The notes under the pieces were generated by a model. That model was not told where the DNA came from, made no database searches, and worked only from the letters and a program-made list of their open reading frames with translations. Both the position numbers and the translations under genes were made by a program. This document shows positions 5,057-6,877 of a DNA stretch of 6,877 nucleotides, piece by piece (the stretch's first letter is position 1; the number at the start of each line of letters is the position of its first letter). Source of the DNA: Clostridiales bacterium (GTDB lineage Bacteria > Bacillota > Clostridia > Oscillospirales > QAKW01); contig QAKW01000067.1 of the NCBI GenBank assembly GCA_003343605.1, forward strand, positions 1-6,877, read 5' to 3'.

Positions 5057-6691
5057 ATGAAAGGAACGCTTAAAATCCATTTACTCAGCGCGGCGGCCAT
5101 GCTGGCTTTCGGCGCGGTATCTTACTATTTTACGCTGCCGGCGCTGAATATTCACTCCACCGGCCTGCTGGGATTTATCATTACGCTCTGCGTGGTTTAC
5201 GGCGTGGTTTACCTGCTGCTCAGTGCCAGGAGAAGCGTGGAGCAGATTCATCTGAATAAAAAGCTGATGGCGCCGAAAACAATGAAAGTGCTGCTCTGCA
5301 TTGCAGGCGCCTGTATTCTGATCGGGATCATCGGCAATATTGCGGGCATGAAGCTTTTCAATGCCGGGCGATACCGGGCGCTGCTGAATGTAAACGAAGG
5401 GAATTTTACCGAGGATGTTTCGCAGATTACCTTTGATGATATTCCCCGGCTGGATCTGGATTCCGCCAAAAAGCTCGGCGACCGCAAGATGGGTGAGCTT
5501 TCGGATATGGTGAGCCAGTTTTCGGTGATGGAAAATTATACTCAGATCAACTATCAGGGGCGCCCGGTGCGGGTAACACCGCTGGCTTATGTGGATGTTT
5601 TCAAATGGTTTTCCAACGTGAAAGACGGCGTACCCGGGTATCTGATGATCGATATGGTGACGCAGGACGTGGAGCTGGTGCGGCTGGAAGAAGGCATGAA
5701 ATATTCAACCGCCGAGCATTTCAGCCGGTATCTGGAGCGGCATCTGCGCTTTCAGTATCCCACTAAAATTTTTGCCGATCAGACCTTTGAGGTAGATGAG
5801 GAAGGAACCCCCTTCTGGATCTGCCCCACCTACAGCTTTAAAATCGGGCTTTACAGCGGCCGCGATATTGAAGGCGCGGTGCTGGTGAACGCGATTACCG
5901 GCGAGAGCACCTATTATCCGGTTGCGGAGGTGCCCAGCTGGGTCGACCGTGTTTATAACGCAAACCTGATTGTGGAGCAGTATAATTATTACGGAACGCT
6001 GGTCAACGGCTTCTGGAATTCCGTGTTTGCCCAGAAGGACTGCCGGGTGACCACTGAAGGCTATAATTATATGGCGCTGGGCGATGATGTTTATATGTAT
6101 ACCGGGATCACCAGCGTAGCGGCTGATCAATCGAATGTGGGCTTCATTCTTTCCAACCAGCGCACCAAAGAGACCAAATTCTACCCGGTTGCCGGCGCTG
6201 CGGAAACCTCGGCGATGGGCTCGGCGGAAGGGCAGGTGCAGGAGATGCGCTATACCGCAACCTTCCCGCTGCTGCTCAATATCGCCAATGAGCCAACCTA
6301 TTTTATTTCACTGAAGGACGCGAGCAATCTGGTAAAAATGTATGCGATGGTAAATGTGCGGCAGTATCAGATCGTTGTGGCGGGCACCACGGTGGCCGAA
6401 TGTGAAGAAAACTATGTGAAGCGCCTGGCGGAAAACGGAATTGTGAGCGGTGTGCCGGAAATACCGCAGGATCAGCTAAGCGTTTCCGGCGCGATTCGCA
6501 CGATTCGCAGCGCGGTGGTGGGCGGCAACACCTGCTATTATTACCAGCTGGAAGGAAATGATCAGACCTTCTCGCTGAGCGTTGCAACGGATGAACGGGC
6601 AGTAATCCTCAATGTGGGCGACACGGTGACCTTCACCTACAGCGCGCAGAATACCGGAGAAATCATTCCGGTGACCAAACTGGAACGCTGA
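5057..6691 (+). CDS. Uncharacterised membrane protein: three N-terminal TM segments plus large extracytoplasmic region
   Basis: I do not recognise a named family. Taking ATG 5057 as start (544 residues; GTG 5045 would add four), three hydrophobic segments lie at about 7-27, 35-56 and 75-96. Only short loops separate them, one of which (56-74) is basic. The remaining roughly 440 residues are hydrophilic, rich in Tyr and beta-type segments, and by the positive-inside rule are probably outside the membrane. Three segments resemble each other: GYLMIDMVTQDVELVRL (194-210), GAVLVNAITGESTYYPV (273-289) and GFILSNQRTKETKFYPV (362-378). They recall the 'vD..TGev' hairpin of PepSY-like domains. The last 71 residues (474-544), with GNTCYYYQLEG and NVGDTVTFTYS, look like a small OB-type beta barrel. 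These domain comparisons are impressions from pattern, not searches. The gene is coupled to thiI and followed by a hairpin, so it is the last gene of the desulfurase-thiI unit. No catalytic motif is evident. Confidence 0.85.
   Translation: MKGTLKIHLLSAAAMLAFGAVSYYFTLPALNIHSTGLLGFIITLCVVYGVVYLLLSARRSVEQIHLNKKLMAPKTMKVLLCIAGACILIGIIGNIAGMKLFNAGRYRALLNVNEGNFTEDVSQITFDDIPRLDLDSAKKLGDRKMGELSDMVSQFSVMENYTQINYQGRPVRVTPLAYVDVFKWFSNVKDGVPGYLMIDMVTQDVELVRLEEGMKYSTAEHFSRYLERHLRFQYPTKIFADQTFEVDEEGTPFWICPTYSFKIGLYSGRDIEGAVLVNAITGESTYYPVAEVPSWVDRVYNANLIVEQYNYYGTLVNGFWNSVFAQKDCRVTTEGYNYMALGDDVYMYTGITSVAADQSNVGFILSNQRTKETKFYPVAGAAETSAMGSAEGQVQEMRYTATFPLLLNIANEPTYFISLKDASNLVKMYAMVNVRQYQIVVAGTTVAECEENYVKRLAENGIVSGVPEIPQDQLSVSGAIRTIRSAVVGGNTCYYYQLEGNDQTFSLSVATDERAVILNVGDTVTFTYSAQNTGEIIPVTKLER
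5636..6190 (+). repeat. Three diverged internal protein repeats in the membrane protein
   Basis: Segments encoded at 5636-5686, 5873-5923 and 6140-6190 share the pattern G, three hydrophobics, D/N, two variable residues, T, x, E/D, and a closing aromatic or Val stretch (YYPV, FYPV in two of them). Spacing is 79 and 89 codons. Each is preceded by another strand-like segment (VRVTPLAYVDVF, FWICPTYSFKIGL, VYMYTGITSV). A possible fourth unit around 6302-6360 is weaker. Similarity was judged by eye. Confidence 0.4.
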
Positions 6692-6699
6692 ATAAATCT

Positions 6700-6733
6700 C
6701 TTTCCGGGAGCGCCCTAAGGCGCTCCCGGAAAG
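6700..6733 (+). terminator. Strong 15-bp hairpin after the membrane protein gene, lacking a U-tract
   Basis: CTTTCCGGGAGCGCC (6700-6714) pairs perfectly with GGCGCTCCCGGAAAG (6719-6733) around a CTAA loop, starting 9 nt after the stop codon. The position is that of a terminator, but the downstream sequence is A-rich (GAAAGAAAAAATTC) and not T-rich. The reverse strand does not give a proper T-run either. It may be a U-less terminator, a 3' stabilising structure or a processing site. Termination is inferred from position and from the tRNA promoter that follows. Confidence 0.55.
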
Positions 6734-6757
6734 GAAAGAAAAAATTCAAAAAACCGC

Positions 6758-6786
6758 TTGACTTTCTGCGGGACATCTTGTATAAT
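6758..6786 (+). promoter_or_regulatory. Strong sigma-A promoter of the tRNA-Gly gene
   Basis: TTGACT (6758-6763) and a perfect TATAAT (6781-6786) are separated by 17 nt, giving 11 of 12 consensus bases. An A-rich stretch just upstream (6737-6753) could act as an UP element. Start of transcription would be near 6793, about 34 nt before the mature tRNA. This fits a stable-RNA promoter. Confidence 0.9.
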
Positions 6787-6826
6787 ATAACACGTCGCAT
6801 GAGAAACCGTAAACGGGGAATCTGAT

Positions 6827-6877
6827 GCGGGTGTAGCTCATCTGGTAGAGCGCCACCTTGCCAAGGTGGAGGTAGCG
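6827..6877 (+). tRNA. tRNA-Gly (anticodon GCC), 3' end cut by the window edge
   Basis: The 5' acceptor strand is GCGGGTG (6827-6833), followed by T8 and A9, D stem GCTC/GAGC (6836-6839 with 6848-6851) with loop ATCTGGTA, and anticodon stem CCACC/GGTGG (6853-6857 with 6865-6869) with loop TTGCCAA. The anticodon GCC is at 6860-6862, which reads GGC and GGU glycine codons. The variable region is AGGTA (6870-6874) and the T stem begins at 6875, where the window stops. The T arm, acceptor 3' strand and CCA status cannot be seen. U8 (6834) is the type of position that ThiI, encoded upstream, modifies. Confidence 0.95.

Noticed and set aside
6493..6511. Short direct repeat GATTCGCA / GATTCGCA in the membrane-protein gene
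   Set aside because: Two nearby copies encoding I-R-T-I-R-S in frame; too short and explained by codon choice.
6793..6826. Possible T-box or other riboswitch in the tRNA leader
   Set aside because: The leader is only about 34 nt, lacks T-box elements, and precedes a tRNA and not an aminoacyl-tRNA synthetase or amino-acid gene.
1..6877. CRISPR array, prophage, insertion sequence, toxin-antitoxin or defence cassette
   Set aside because: No spaced direct repeats, transposase, integrase, terminal inverted repeats or paired small toxin/antitoxin genes are visible. Apart from the XRE-like remnant, all genes are core sporulation, sulfur-transfer, tRNA or membrane genes.

Overview
The window reads as chromosomal DNA of an endospore-forming, low-redundancy Gram-positive of the class Clostridia. 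The evidence is the adjacent spore-protease and engulfment genes (gpr, spoIIP), the Bacillus/Clostridia-type cysteine desulfurase + thiI pair with a ThiI that lacks a rhodanese domain, and sigma-A and sporulation-type promoters. The coding DNA is visibly GC-rich, which would fit an Oscillospiraceae/Ruminococcaceae-like lineage, but that placement is inference. Every supported gene is on the + strand.

Layout. Positions 1-368 hold the C-terminal part of an Mrp/ApbC-type Fe-S carrier ATPase, closed by a 12-bp intrinsic terminator (395-430). An AT-rich gap follows. It contains what looks like the C-terminal remnant of an XRE-type helix-turn-helix protein (439-600), a second intrinsic terminator (661-688), and a CATAATA -10 element in front of gpr. 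Then come gpr (777-1640) and spoIIP (1680-2705), 39 nt apart, with a sigma-E-like -10 element and an inverted repeat in the gap. A clean sigma-A promoter (2709-2737) directly behind spoIIP starts a housekeeping unit: cysteine desulfurase (2757-3878), thiI (3885-5048) and an unrecognised 544-residue three-TM membrane protein (5057-6691) whose start region overlaps or abuts the thiI stop. A 15-bp hairpin without a U-tract (6700-6733) closes this unit. A strong sigma-A promoter (6758-6786) then drives a tRNA-Gly(GCC) gene that is cut by the window edge.

How the genes work together. Gpr degrades small acid-soluble proteins during germination and SpoIIP degrades septal peptidoglycan during engulfment, so they form a sporulation pair. 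The cysteine desulfurase is the likely sulfur donor to ThiI, which makes 4-thiouridine at U8 of tRNA. The membrane protein is translationally linked to thiI but has no function I recognise.

I see no phage, CRISPR, toxin-antitoxin or other defence-type cassette. The region is mostly core genome. The points worth a second look are the uncharacterised membrane protein with internal repeats, a possible start-masking hairpin before spoIIP that only read-through transcripts would carry, the XRE remnant, a substituted motif and an A9 tract in the cysteine desulfurase, and the U-less hairpin.
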